Positions 26,521-35,321 of a stretch of DNA of 64,000 bases are shown here, in pieces. The DNA lies in assembly GCF_000240165.1 (NCBI RefSeq), contig NC_017586.1:3100001-3164000 (forward strand). The letters run 5' to 3'. Position 1 is the first letter of the stretch; the number at the start of each line of letters is the position of its first letter. The notes under the pieces are model-generated. The model saw only the letters and a program-made list of their open reading frames with translations, ran no database searches and was not told where the DNA came from. Both the position numbers and the translations under genes were made by a program. The stretch is from Streptantibioticus cattleyicolor NRRL 8057 = DSM 46488 (GTDB taxonomy: Bacteria; Actinomycetota; Actinomycetes; Streptomycetales; Streptomycetaceae).

Positions 26521-26988
26521 ATGGCACCTCGAATCGCGACCAACACCACCGTCGACCTCGACGCGTTGCTGGACTTCCTCCGCCCCCGGCACCGCGCCCT
26601 GCTGCTGACCACCCGTACGGACGGACGCCCCCAGGGCTCCCCCGTCTCCTGCGGGGTGGACGGGGACGGCCGGCTGGTCGTCGCCACGTACCCGGAACGC
26701 GCCAAGGTCCGCAACGTCCGGCGGGACCCCCGGGTCAGCGTGATCGTGCTCTCCGACGACTGGAACGGCCCGTGGGTGCAGGTCGACGGGGAGGCCGAGG
26801 TGGTCGACGCGCCCGAGTCGGTGGAACCGCTCGTCGAGTACTACCGGGCGATCGCCGGCGAACACCCCGACTGGGACGAGTACCGGACCGCCATGCTCCG
26901 GCAGGGCAAGTCGCTGATCCGGGTGAACCCGCGCAGTTGGGGTCCGGTGGCGACGGGCGGCTTCCCGGCCTCCGCCCAACAGGCTTGA
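26521..26988 (+). CDS. PPOX-class F420-dependent oxidoreductase
   Basis: 155 residues, split-barrel flavin/F420-binding fold: LDFLRPRHRALLLTTRTDGR, GSPVSCGVDGDGRLVVATYP, KVRNVRRDPRVSVIVL, then WVQVDGEAEVVDAPE. Members reduce small substrates with cofactor F420H2. ATG 26521 was chosen because the upstream extension is low-complexity. Stand-alone gene. Confidence 0.88.
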   Translation: MAPRIATNTTVDLDALLDFLRPRHRALLLTTRTDGRPQGSPVSCGVDGDGRLVVATYPERAKVRNVRRDPRVSVIVLSDDWNGPWVQVDGEAEVVDAPESVEPLVEYYRAIAGEHPDWDEYRTAMLRQGKSLIRVNPRSWGPVATGGFPASAQQA

Positions 26989-27007
26989 GGCGGCGGCACG
27001 TTGACCC

Positions 27008-27038
27008 TTGACCTGAAGTCCGGTTGAGGTCCTAGCGT
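27008..27038 (+). promoter_or_regulatory. MerR-type promoter: 19-bp spacer with central dyad
   Basis: TTGACC (27008-27013), 19-bp spacer, TAGCGT (27033-27038). The spacer region holds GACCTGAA-GTCCGG-TTGAGGTC (27010-27031), arms matching at 7 of 8. An over-long spacer with a dyad is the hallmark of MerR/SoxR-controlled promoters. It drives the MarR-like gene at 27091. Confidence 0.5.
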
Positions 27039-27090
27039 CCTGCGTACGGTCGGCGATCACGGCGGCCACGACACGGAAGGACGCCCGGCC

Positions 27091-27567
27091 ATGGCCCGCG
27101 ACGACACCGCCCCCGGCTTCACCGACGCCGAACTGGCCGCCCAGCCCGTGGGCTACTGGACCAGGGCGGCCAACGACGCCGTCATCAGCTACATCAACGC
27201 CCGGATGGGGGAGTTCGGGATCGCCCAGCGGCACTGGTGGGCGCTGTTCCAGGTGGGGCGGGCCACGGACGGGCTCACCACCGGCGAACTGGTCGAACTG
27301 ATGCGGCGCATCCGCCCCTACGTGGACGCCCCCAGCGTCGAACCCGCCGTCGCCGAGCTGGTCGAACGCGCGCTCCTCGTCCGCGACACCACCGGCCGCC
27401 TCACCCTCACCGACTCCGGCGCCGCCCTGCGCGACCGCGTCCAACTCCTCGTCCAGGAGAACCGTGCCCGCATCCACGCCGGCATCCCGGACGAGGACTA
27501 CGTCACCACGGTGAAGGTACTGCGCAGGATGATCGAGAACGTGGGCGGGAACGCGGAGTTCCACTGA
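27091..27567 (+). CDS. MarR-family transcriptional regulator
   Basis: 158 residues; begins MARDDTAPGFTDAELAAQPV, then a long helix (YWTRAANDAVISYINARMGE), a winged helix (GLTTGELVELMRRIRPYV, VAELVERALLVRDTTGRLTL) and C-terminal dimerisation helices. The recognition helix is unusual for MarR (RRIRPYVDAPSVEP). The promoter is of MerR type, so another regulator may control it. Monocistronic; the TetR gene downstream is convergent. Confidence 0.85.
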   Translation: MARDDTAPGFTDAELAAQPVGYWTRAANDAVISYINARMGEFGIAQRHWWALFQVGRATDGLTTGELVELMRRIRPYVDAPSVEPAVAELVERALLVRDTTGRLTLTDSGAALRDRVQLLVQENRARIHAGIPDEDYVTTVKVLRRMIENVGGNAEFH

Positions 27568-27599
27568 GCGCACGGGCCCCGCGAAGGGCGACGGCGCGT

Positions 27600-28358
27600 T
27601 CAGTCGGCCGACGAACGGTCGCGCATCGCCTCGATGCCGGCCACCAGGCAGTCCAGGGCGAACGCGAACTCGCGGTCCCGGGCCTCGGCGACCGTCACCC
27701 GCGAGCCGACGTCGGAGACCTCGGCGAGCCGCGCGAAGTCCTCGCGGTCCCGCAACAGGGCCAGCACCTCGTTGTAGTAGTCCTCCTCGCCGACCCCGGC
27801 CGCCCGGCACCGCTCCGCCCAGCGCGCCTCGGAGGTACCGGAACCGTACGCGAACTGGAAGACGGTGGACAGCGCCCCGGCCACCTGCTCCGCCGGCAGC
27901 CCGCTGTGGCCCATGACGCGGTACGCGGCGGTGGAGAGCGCCACCGCCCGCGGCCCGATGTTGAGGTACTCCCCGAGCAGGCGCACCGCCCACGGATGGG
28001 TGCGCAGCATCGACCGGTAACCGGAGGCCAGTTCCCGTACCCCCGCCTGCCAGTCGCCCGACTCCGGATCCGGCAGCGGTATCTCCGCCTGGACCTCGTC
28101 GAGCGCGACCTCCAGCAGGTCGTCCTTGTTGTCGACATACCAGTACACCGACATCGGGGTCACCCCCAGCTCGGCGGCGAGCCGGCGCATGGAGAACTTC
28201 CCCAGCCCGTCCGCGTCCAGCAACCCGATGGCCGCCCGGACGATCCGCCCCCGGTCCAGCCCCGCCGACTCCCCCGCCCCCTGCCGCCGCCGCTCCCCCG
28301 GCCGCCGCTTCATCCACACACTGGCCTGCGGATCGATCGCGCGTGGACCAGCGGACAT
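27600..28358 (-). CDS. TetR-family regulator (TetR_C type)
   Basis: 252 residues. The DNA-binding domain is near the N-terminus: IVRAAIGLLDADGLGKFSMR, RLAAELGVTPMSVYWYVDNK. It then has the C-terminal ligand domain with YRSMLRTHPWAVRLLGEYLN, like TetR itself. The basic Arg/Gly leader before residue 35 is longer than usual. On the same strand as the MFS exporter 29178-30707, which lies upstream beyond a repeat field, so it may regulate that exporter (inference). Confidence 0.88.
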   Translation of the reverse strand: MSAGPRAIDPQASVWMKRRPGERRRQGAGESAGLDRGRIVRAAIGLLDADGLGKFSMRRLAAELGVTPMSVYWYVDNKDDLLEVALDEVQAEIPLPDPESGDWQAGVRELASGYRSMLRTHPWAVRLLGEYLNIGPRAVALSTAAYRVMGHSGLPAEQVAGALSTVFQFAYGSGTSEARWAERCRAAGVGEEDYYNEVLALLRDREDFARLAEVSDVGSRVTVAEARDREFAFALDCLVAGIEAMRDRSSAD

Positions 28359-28559
28359 GCGGACTCCTGGAATGAGGCGGACGGTACCCCGACGATGCTA
28401 GGCCGTGCCCGAAGGGCACGGTGTGCGGGCCGGAGGGTGCCCCCGGGCGCCGGGGGGCGCGCGGCGCCTGGCGGGAGGGCGCTCTGGCATCGGCCCGGCG
28501 CTCCCGCGCGGGGCAGCGCGAACACCGGAACGTGGCGCGCGGGGGGGGCGCGGAGCCCG

Positions 28560-29100
28560 TGGCGGTGACGCCAGGGAGCGCGGACGGCGCGAGAGTGCGC
28601 CGAACGCTGTCGCGGGAGCCCGTTCCGGTGCGGGCTGGTGCTCCCGCCGGGGGCGGACGTTGGCGTCGTTGGTGGCCAGTGCGGGGAGCGCAGAGGGATG
28701 CGGACACCGGGACATGACGCGGCGGTGCCGACCCTGGGGCGGGAGAGGTCCAGGGCGACCCGGCACTGCCGCGAGGAGCGAGCGCTCGCACAGCCGGTGG
28801 CCAATGCGCGTGGGCAGCGCGGACAACCTGGACACGCTGCGCGGGACACCGACAGCGTGCCAGGGGTGCCGAAGCGCCCCGGAACTCCCGCGAGGAGCGA
28901 GCGCTCGCTTCATCCCTGGCCAACGCCCGGGCAGCCCGGACGGCGCGGGCACCGGGACAACACGCGGCGAACGCCGGGACCAGGCGGCGACACGCCCAGG
29001 GCGACCCGACGCTCCCGCGAGGGACAGGCACTCGCGTCGTCCCTGGCCAACGCACGGGGAGCGCGAACGACGCCACCGCCGACACGTTGGCACGTTGGCA
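28560..29100. repeat. Degenerate tandem repeats, unit about 118-127 bp
   Basis: Between the TetR and MFS genes (gene-free 28359-29177) at least four diverged units follow each other. Landmarks are GGTGGCCA/CTGGCCAA-type boxes near 28673, 28799, 28917 and 29044, and CCGCGAGGAGCGAGCGCTCG, exact at 28769 and 28888 (119 bp apart) with a diverged copy near 29015. GGGAGCGC and CACCGGGACA boxes also recur. No open frame in it looks like a protein. Confidence 0.75.
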
Positions 29101-29177
29101 CGGGCGGGGCGCGCGGAGCACGACACACGAGGGAACGCGCCACGCGGGCGCCTGGCGCGTCGCGCGCGCCGGCGGCG

Positions 29178-30707
29178 CTAGACGGCGGACTCCGCCACAG
29201 GCGCCGTTCCGCCGTCCGGACGGTCCTCGTCGCCGGGGCCGGCCGTGGCGGAGCGGTCGTGCCGGTCGGCCCGGCGCAGGAGGGCGGCGGAGACCAGGCC
29301 ACCGGCGAACACGGCCAGCGCGCCGATCAGTTGGCTGGTGCTGACGCCGGAGGCGAACGCGTGGGTCACCTGGGCGCGTTCGCCGGGGCCGTGCGCCGCG
29401 GCGAGGGCGGCGGGCAACGACGTACCGGTGACCGAACGCGGCAGCAGCGCGGCGAACCGCGCCCCCAGCACCGCCCCGAGCACCGCGATCCCCAACCCGC
29501 TGCCGAACTCCGTCAGCGTGCCGTTGACGCCGGCCGCGATCCCGGCCCGCTGCGGCGGAATCGCCCCCATCAGCGCCGCCCCCATGGCCGGCGAGGCCAA
29601 CGCGATCCCGGCGCCCATGAGCACCAGCCCGGCCACCATCGGCCCGTACCCGTACCCGCCCACCACCGCGACCAGCGCCAGGCCCGCGGCCAGCAGCCCC
29701 ATGCCGAGCAGCACGATCGACGGGGTGCCGATCCGCCGCAGCAACCACGCCCCGGCGCCTAGCAGGTTGAGCCCCGCGATGACGACCGCCAGCGGCGCGG
29801 TGCACAACCCGGCGCGCAACGGCCCGTACCCCAGCACGAACTGCAAGTGCTGGGTGAGCAGGAAGAACGACCCTCCCATGCCGAAGGCGACCAGCACCCC
29901 GCCGGCCACCGCGCCGACGAACCGCCGGTCGCGGAAGAACCCCATGTCGAGCATCGGGTACGCCACCGTGCGCTCCCACAGCACGAAGCCGCCCAACGCG
30001 ACCACCCCGACGACCGCGGGCACCACGACGTGGCCGAAGCCCCAGCCATGACCCGGCCCGGCGATGATCGCGTAGACCACTCCGACCATGCCGATCGTGG
30101 ACAGCAGCGCCCCGATCAGGTCCGGCCGCCGTCCGACCGGGTTCTTCGACTCGGGGACCAGCCGGGCCACCGCGACCAGCGCCACCGCCGCCACGGGCAC
30201 GTTGACCAGGAAGATCGACCCCCACCAGAAACGGGTCAGCAACACCCCGCCGATCAGCGGACCGGCCGCGAACCCGGCGGTGGCGACCGTCGCCCACACC
30301 CCGATCGCCCGGACCCGTTCCTCCTCGTCGAAGACCTGCACGACAACCGCGAGCGTGGTGGTCATCAGCAACGCGCCGCCCACGCCCATCCCGGCCCGCG
30401 CCGCGATCAACTGCCCCGGACTCTGCGCCTGCGAGGCCAGCAACGAGCCCACACCGAAGACACCCAGCCCGGCCATGAGCGCCCGCTTGCGCCCGTAACG
30501 GTCCGCGGCGCTCCCCACGGTCAGCAGCAACCCCGACTGCACCAGCGAATACGCGTTGACCATCCACTGTATGTCTGCGGTGCTCGCCCCCATCTCCTTG
30601 TTCAGGCTCGGTATCGCCACGTTCACCACGGTGTTGTCGAGCAACACGGTGAGCTGGGCGAGACAGACCACGCCGAGGACCAGCCACCGGCGCGGATGCG
30701 GCACCAC
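29178..30707 (-). CDS. DHA2-family MFS drug exporter
   Basis: 509 residues, 14 predicted membrane helices. LAQLTVLLDNTVVNVAIPSL carries the DHA2 N-terminal motif; ADRYGRKRAL is motif A; GFAAGPLIGG is motif C. Proton-driven export of cationic or amphipathic drugs is the family role. The ORF opens at 30803, but GTG 30707 has AAGGAG (complement of 30713-30718) at a 5-base spacing and gives the normal start VVPHPRRWLVLG. The leader region ACGTTGTACAGGAC (about 30765-30778 complement) may hold a repressor site. Confidence 0.9.
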   Translation of the reverse strand: MVPHPRRWLVLGVVCLAQLTVLLDNTVVNVAIPSLNKEMGASTADIQWMVNAYSLVQSGLLLTVGSAADRYGRKRALMAGLGVFGVGSLLASQAQSPGQLIAARAGMGVGGALLMTTTLAVVVQVFDEEERVRAIGVWATVATAGFAAGPLIGGVLLTRFWWGSIFLVNVPVAAVALVAVARLVPESKNPVGRRPDLIGALLSTIGMVGVVYAIIAGPGHGWGFGHVVVPAVVGVVALGGFVLWERTVAYPMLDMGFFRDRRFVGAVAGGVLVAFGMGGSFFLLTQHLQFVLGYGPLRAGLCTAPLAVVIAGLNLLGAGAWLLRRIGTPSIVLLGMGLLAAGLALVAVVGGYGYGPMVAGLVLMGAGIALASPAMGAALMGAIPPQRAGIAAGVNGTLTEFGSGLGIAVLGAVLGARFAALLPRSVTGTSLPAALAAAHGPGERAQVTHAFASGVSTSQLIGALAVFAGGLVSAALLRRADRHDRSATAGPGDEDRPDGGTAPVAESAV

Positions 30708-30951
30708 ATGCGCTCCTTGGACGGCATACGGGAACGGACCCCTCCCCGGCACGGACGGGACCAGGTCCTGTACAACGTATGGTGCGTCCTCTACGGCGTA
30801 CAAGCGAATTGTCGTGGACCGCCAGGGTCACCCAAAAGGATCCGGCCACCGCCGGGATGGGTGAGCGGTGGCCGGAGTTCAGGGGGCCGGCCGCCGCGAG
30901 GCGTACGTCCGTACGTACACGCGTACGGTCGCCGAGCGGGGCCGACGGGCC

Positions 30952-31704
30952 TCAGCCGGTCTCGGCGGCCTTGATCAGATATCCCGCACCGCGCCGCGTA
31001 TGGATCATCGGCGCCCGCCCCGCGTCTATCTTGCGCCGCAGGTACGAGATGTACAGCTCCACCACGTTCGCCTGGCCGCCGAAGTCGTACGACCACACCC
31101 GGTCGAGGATCTGCGCCTTGCTGAGCACCCGACGCGGGTTGCGCATCAGATACCTCAGCAGCTCGAACTCGGTCGCGGTCAGGTGGATGGAGTCGCCGCC
31201 GCGGGTCACCTCGTGGCTGTCCTCGTCCAGCGTGAGGTCGCCGACGACCAGCAACGACTCCGCCCGGTCCGCCGCCACGCCGGAACGCCGCATCAGCCCG
31301 CGCAGCCGGGCCACCACCTCCTCCAGACTGAACGGCTTGGTGACGTAGTCGTCCCCGCCCGCCGTCAGCCCGGCCACCCTGTCCTCCACCGCGTCCTTGG
31401 CGGTCAGGAAGAGCACCGGCACGTCCGGGATGTCCCGCCGCAACCGCGACAGCATCTCCAGCCCGTCGCAGTCAGGGAGCACCATGTCGAGCACGACCGC
31501 GTCCGGCCGGAAGTCCCGCGCCGCACTCAGCGCGGCGGCCCCGGTCCCCTCGGCACGCACCTCCCACCCCTCGTATCGCAGGGTCATGGACAGCAGATCG
31601 ACCAGCGCGGCCTCGTGATCGACGACGAGCACACGGACCGGAGACCCGTCCGAGCGCTTGAGCTCGGCGCGCCCCCGCGGCGAGGGAGTGGAAAGGGCAG
31701 GCAT
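30952..31704 (-). CDS. OmpR/PhoB-type response regulator, orphan
   Basis: 250 residues. The receiver domain has VRVLVVDHEAALVDLLSMTL, phospho-acceptor Asp in AVVLDMVLPD, Thr in FLTAKD and Lys in VTKPFS; the second acidic-pocket residue is His (VDH instead of VDD). The winged-helix output domain ends ISYLRRKIDAGRAPMIHTRR, then GAGYLI. ATG 31704 was chosen because AAGG lies 8 bases upstream; ATG 31710 and longer starts are possible. No histidine kinase gene lies on either side, unlike the usual pair. Confidence 0.88.
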   Translation of the reverse strand: MPALSTPSPRGRAELKRSDGSPVRVLVVDHEAALVDLLSMTLRYEGWEVRAEGTGAAALSAARDFRPDAVVLDMVLPDCDGLEMLSRLRRDIPDVPVLFLTAKDAVEDRVAGLTAGGDDYVTKPFSLEEVVARLRGLMRRSGVAADRAESLLVVGDLTLDEDSHEVTRGGDSIHLTATEFELLRYLMRNPRRVLSKAQILDRVWSYDFGGQANVVELYISYLRRKIDAGRAPMIHTRRGAGYLIKAAETG

Positions 31705-31948
31705 GCCCATCACCTTGCGCCGCCCCGCTGAGAGCAGTCTTTCCCGAATCTGTGAGTTTTCTGAGAAGTTGCCCATCCCTTCGCCAGAACCTGCCTCCCC
31801 GCCCCGCCGCACCATGGAATAGACGACGAGCCGGCACCGGTTGTCGCCGACAGCCGATCCAGTACACGAACGCGGACACCCGCCCCCGCCCACCGGGACA
31901 CCACCCGCCCGGCGGACCGCGGCACCTCCGCCGAACAGGAGCCTCCCG

Positions 31949-32812
31949 ATGCCTCTCGGTCAGTACGGAATCTGGAACGCCGCCCTGCGCGGCAGCGACC
32001 CCGCCCAACGCGCCGAAGTCGTCGAAGCCGCCCAGGAGTTGGAAGAACTCGGCTACTCCGCCCTGTGGATCGGCGGCAGCAGCGACGTCTCCGACGCCGT
32101 ACCGATCGTCGAGGCCACCTCCTCCATCACCGTGGCCACCGGCATCCTCAACATCTGGCACCACGACGCCGCCGACGTCGCCGCCCGCCACACCTCGCTC
32201 ACCGCGGCCCACCCCGGCCGCTTCCTCCTCGGCCTGGGCGCCGGCCACTCCCAGATCGACGCCGCGTACCAGCGCCCCTACTCGGCGACGGTCTCCTACC
32301 TCGACGCACTCGACACCGCCCAGCCCCCGGTGCCCGCCGCCGAACGGGTCCTCGCCGCCCTCGGCCCCAAGATGCTCAAGCTCTCCCGGGACCGCGCCGC
32401 CGGCGCCCACCCCTACCTCGTCACCCCCGAATACGTGGCCCAGGCCCGCGCCACCCTCGGTGACGGACCGCTGCTCGCCCCCGAGCTGAAGGTCGTCCTG
32501 GAATCCGATCCCGACCGCGCCCGCACCATCGCCCGCGGCTACCTCTCCCGCTACCTCGGACTCTCCAACTACACCTCCAACTTCCTGCGTCTCGGCTTCA
32601 CCGAGGACGACTTCCCCGACGGCGGCAGCGACCGCCTCATCGACGCGCTCTTCGCCTGGGGCACCCCGGAAACGGTCCGCAAGCGCACCGAGGAGTTCCT
32701 CGCCGCCGGCGCCGACCACCTCGCCCTCCAGGTCGTCGACCAGCCCTCCGGCCCCGGCCTCACCCGCCCCGAATGGCGTCGCCTGGCCGAAGCGCTGGAA
32801 CTCACCCGCTGA
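31949..32812 (+). CDS. LLM-class F420-dependent oxidoreductase (TIGR03620-like)
   Basis: 287 residues, luciferase-like TIM barrel: MPLGQYGIWNAALRG, LEELGYSALWIGG, ITVATGILNIWHHDAADVAA, GRFLLGLGAGHSQIDAAYQR, and C-terminal GTPETVRKRTEEFLAAGADH. Uses cofactor F420; the substrate is unknown. AGGAG (31937-31941) supports ATG 31949. Divergent from the response regulator. Confidence 0.9.
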   Translation: MPLGQYGIWNAALRGSDPAQRAEVVEAAQELEELGYSALWIGGSSDVSDAVPIVEATSSITVATGILNIWHHDAADVAARHTSLTAAHPGRFLLGLGAGHSQIDAAYQRPYSATVSYLDALDTAQPPVPAAERVLAALGPKMLKLSRDRAAGAHPYLVTPEYVAQARATLGDGPLLAPELKVVLESDPDRARTIARGYLSRYLGLSNYTSNFLRLGFTEDDFPDGGSDRLIDALFAWGTPETVRKRTEEFLAAGADHLALQVVDQPSGPGLTRPEWRRLAEALELTR

Positions 32813-33239
32813 ACGCCGCCGCTGACAACAAGCCCTTTCGGTGCGGGCACCCCGGCCGCGGTGCCGGCGGAAGTCGCCTGACCGTTCCGTGGTGAGCCGG
32901 AACGCCCGGAACGCGCAGGCCGCCGTGTCCAGGTGGCTGGGCTTGCAGTCAGCTGACTCCCTTGGGGACGTGTTGCCCCTCGGGCGAAGGCTGGGTGGGT
33001 CGTGGTCGTCTGGAGGCGTGCGGTGCCTGACGGAGGCCGGTCGCGGACGGTCGAGCCCGCGGGTGCCGGAGGCCTGGTGGTGTCCGGCTCGCGGGGTGGG
33101 CCGGACCCGCGTCCGCCTTGTCGGCCGCGACGCGGACGGTGATGCGAGCGGCGAACCGGTGACCACCACCGGACCGGCGCGGTGGCCGTCGAAGGCAGGC
33201 GGGAGAGCGGGCGGGGGCCGGTACGCCTGCCGTCGGCCG
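32813..33239. other. Gene-free stretch
   Basis: 427 bp between two convergent genes; GC-rich. I see no gene, RNA or clear hairpin in it. Confidence 0.5.
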
Positions 33240-34022
33240 TTACTCCTCGTTCAGGAATTCGGCCACCAGCTCCGTGAGTTCATCGGCACGTTCCACGATC
33301 ACGAGGTGACCGCTGTCCAGCTCCTCGTAGCGGCTGCCGACTATCGCCTCGTGCAGTTCGCGCGTCGCGGTGACCGGGACGATCTGGTCCCGGGTGGCGC
33401 CTATGACCAGGGTCGATGCGGTGACGCGCGGCAGGAACGGGCTTATGTCCAGGCGTACGTCCAGGTCGATCTGTCGCAACGTGCCTTCCCCGAAGCCGGC
33501 CTGGGCGACCAGCTTGGCGATCTCCTCGTCGCCGGCCGCGTCGAGCCACGCCGGGGACCACCCTTCAAGTTGCACGAAGCGGTGGAAGAGGTCGCGGTCG
33601 GTGTGCCAGAGGCGGCGCCACAGGTCGAAGGCGAGCCGCTGACGCGGACCGCTGACCGCCCAGCCGGCGACCAGGACGAGCCGGCGCACCAGTTCCGGAC
33701 GGAGCGCGGCCAGCGTCGCGGCGACGGCCGCCCCCAGCGAGAAGCCCACGACGTCCACCGGCCCGTCGTCCTCGGCGTCCCGTACCGCGGCTGCCACCTG
33801 CCCGGCGAGCCGTTCCGGGGTGAGCGGCCCACCGGAGTCCTTCGTGCCGCCGGCGCCGGAGTAGTTGGGCCGGATCACCGTGTGCCGTGCGGCGAACCGG
33901 TCGACCAGATGCCCGTAGTTGGTCTCGGCGTCCCCGCCCGTGCCGTGCACCAGAACCAGGCCACGACCGCTCCCGGTCACGTCGTACTCGACCAGTTCGT
34001 CCCCGTTGACCGCAAGACGCAT
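33240..34022 (-). CDS. Alpha/beta hydrolase
   Basis: 260 residues. Oxyanion motif VLVHGTGG, nucleophile elbow GFSLG (Ser), catalytic Asp in ATRDQIVP and His in SGHLVIVE give a complete triad. No signal peptide. ATG 34022 was chosen (GGGGAGGGG just upstream). Substrate unknown. Divergent from a TetR gene whose two operator-like palindromes occupy the shared promoter space, so it is probably that regulator's target. Confidence 0.9.
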   Translation of the reverse strand: MRLAVNGDELVEYDVTGSGRGLVLVHGTGGDAETNYGHLVDRFAARHTVIRPNYSGAGGTKDSGGPLTPERLAGQVAAAVRDAEDDGPVDVVGFSLGAAVAATLAALRPELVRRLVLVAGWAVSGPRQRLAFDLWRRLWHTDRDLFHRFVQLEGWSPAWLDAAGDEEIAKLVAQAGFGEGTLRQIDLDVRLDISPFLPRVTASTLVIGATRDQIVPVTATRELHEAIVGSRYEELDSGHLVIVERADELTELVAEFLNEE

Positions 34023-34065
34023 CACACACCCCTCCCCCGGGCGCGCGGCATCACCGGCAACCCGC

Positions 34066-34112
34066 TATCGATCGCTACAGAAAGACCGTAGCACAACTCC
34101 TAGCGACCGCTA
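34066..34112. promoter_or_regulatory. Two TetR operator candidates
   Basis: TAGCG-AC-CGCTA (34101-34112) is a perfect 12-bp dyad. TATCG-AT-CGCTA (34066-34077) is the same with one change. They are 35 bp apart, centre to centre, between the divergent hydrolase and TetR genes. Confidence 0.65.
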
Positions 34113-34125
34113 TAGAATGTTTTCC

Positions 34126-34788
34126 ATGGTTGCGACGGAGCGGCAGAACCCCCAGCCGAAGGGCGGGGCCAAGGGCAGACCGAAGGGGCGCCCCCGGGGC
34201 TTCGACCGGGAGACGGCGCTGGAGCGCGCCCTGACCCTCTTCTGGGAGTACGGTTACGAGGCGACGTCCGTCTCGAACCTGACCAAGGCGATGGGCATAA
34301 ACCCGCCCAGCCTGTACGCCGCGTTCGGGGACAAGCGCAGCCTGTTCGAGGAAGCCGTCGAGCGCTACCAGGAGACCCACGGTGCCTTCACACCCCGCGC
34401 CCTCCACGAGGAACCGACCGCGCGTGGCGCCATCCACCGGATGCTGCGGGAGGCCGCCGTCGAGTTCACCGACGACTCGCACCCCGGCGGCTGCCTGATC
34501 GTCTCCGCCGCGGTCAACTGCGGCCCGGAGTCGTCCGACGTCGAGGCCCATCTGCGCGACATACGCGAGGCCGGCAAACAATCCATGCGCGACCGCATCG
34601 CGTCCGGCATACACACCGGCGAGCTGCCCCCCGACACGGACGCCGACGCGCTCGGCGCCTACTTCGCCGCCGTCTTCCAGGGCATGTCCACGCAGGCCCG
34701 CGACGGCGCCTCCCGCACCGAGCTGGAGGCGATGGCGGAGCTGGCGATGCGCGCCTGGCCCGAGCCGGCGCATACAGCTTCGGCCTGA
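34126..34788 (+). CDS. TetR-family regulator
   Basis: 220 residues. Basic leader (KGRPKGRPRGFDRETAL), helix-turn-helix EYGYEATSVSNLTKAMGINP with PSLYAAFGDKRSLFEEAV, and a ligand domain with GGCLIVSAAVNCGPE, as in the TetR_C_6-like group. ATG 34126; an upstream in-frame ATG at 34117 is possible. Probably represses itself and the divergent hydrolase through the TAGCG/CGCTA sites. Confidence 0.9.
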   Translation: MVATERQNPQPKGGAKGRPKGRPRGFDRETALERALTLFWEYGYEATSVSNLTKAMGINPPSLYAAFGDKRSLFEEAVERYQETHGAFTPRALHEEPTARGAIHRMLREAAVEFTDDSHPGGCLIVSAAVNCGPESSDVEAHLRDIREAGKQSMRDRIASGIHTGELPPDTDADALGAYFAAVFQGMSTQARDGASRTELEAMAELAMRAWPEPAHTASA

Positions 34789-34867
34789 CGGCGGTACGCG
34801 GGGTTCCGGCCCGGCCGGACGTTCCCGCGGCCCGCCGTCGGCGCGCGGGCACGGAGAAACGCCACAA

Positions 34868-34890
34868 GCCCGGTGCTGAGAGCACCGGGC
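34868..34890. terminator. Terminator between TetR gene and tRNA-fMet
   Basis: GCCCGGTGCT pairs perfectly with AGCACCGGGC around a GAG loop. It serves the minus-strand tRNA and possibly the TetR gene. Confidence 0.75.
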
Positions 34891-34901
34891 CTGTGATCAC
34901 G

Positions 34902-34978
34902 TGGTAGCGGGGACAGGATTTGAACCTGCGACCTCTGGGTTATGAGCCCAGCGAGCTACCGAGCTGCTCCACCCCGCG
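34902..34978 (-). tRNA. Initiator tRNA-Met(CAT)
   Basis: 77 nt with encoded CCA. CGCGGGG at the 5' end opposes CCCCGCT, leaving position 1-72 unpaired (C-T). Three G-C pairs close the anticodon loop (GGGCTCATAACCC). Both are initiator features. Confidence 0.95.
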
Positions 34979-35085
34979 TCGGTTCCTCCATCCTACGCCA
35001 TCCGACGCCCACCCCGCCCCCACCCACCGCCGGCCCCCACGCCGACCCGCGCCCCGCCCCTCGTCCGCCCACCGTCCACAACTCC

Positions 35086-35183
35086 CGCACCACGCGAAGA
35101 AGCCCCCTCCCGGTCTACCCGGAGGGGGCTTCTTCCTGCTGTGCACTCGGCAGGATTCGAACCTGCAACCTTCTGATCCGTAG
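35086..35183. repeat. attL-side 98-bp direct repeat with 3' half of tRNA-Arg
   Basis: Identical to 39379-39476 except at one base (35094). It contains the tRNA terminator (35097-35134) and a 42-nt tRNA-Arg 3' part (35142-35183, minus strand) ending in the anticodon loop, after which the sequence diverges. This is the displaced 3' end left by integration into the tRNA gene. Confidence 0.9.
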
Positions 35184-35321
35184 CTCAAACAAGGTCGGTT
35201 GTTTGCGGTTGTTCTGGTCTCGATTCGGCCTTCGCCGGTTGGCCTCGGTCGTTGCAGACCGACACGGTTGCTGTACTTCACTGCTGTACCGCACGCTGTC
35301 AGAACCGCTTGCAGCACGGCC

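Noticed and set aside
28405-29181. Protein-coding gene across the repeat field
   Set aside because: The frame is Arg/Gly-rich without a ribosome-binding site or a fold-like pattern, and all frames show similar repeats, so the DNA and not a protein is repeated.
25810-30849. Single open frame of 1679 codons on the minus strand
   Set aside because: It runs antisense or out of frame through YceI, PPOX, MarR and MFS genes and the repeat field; composition is the usual Arg/Ala/Gly/Pro shadow of GC-rich DNA.
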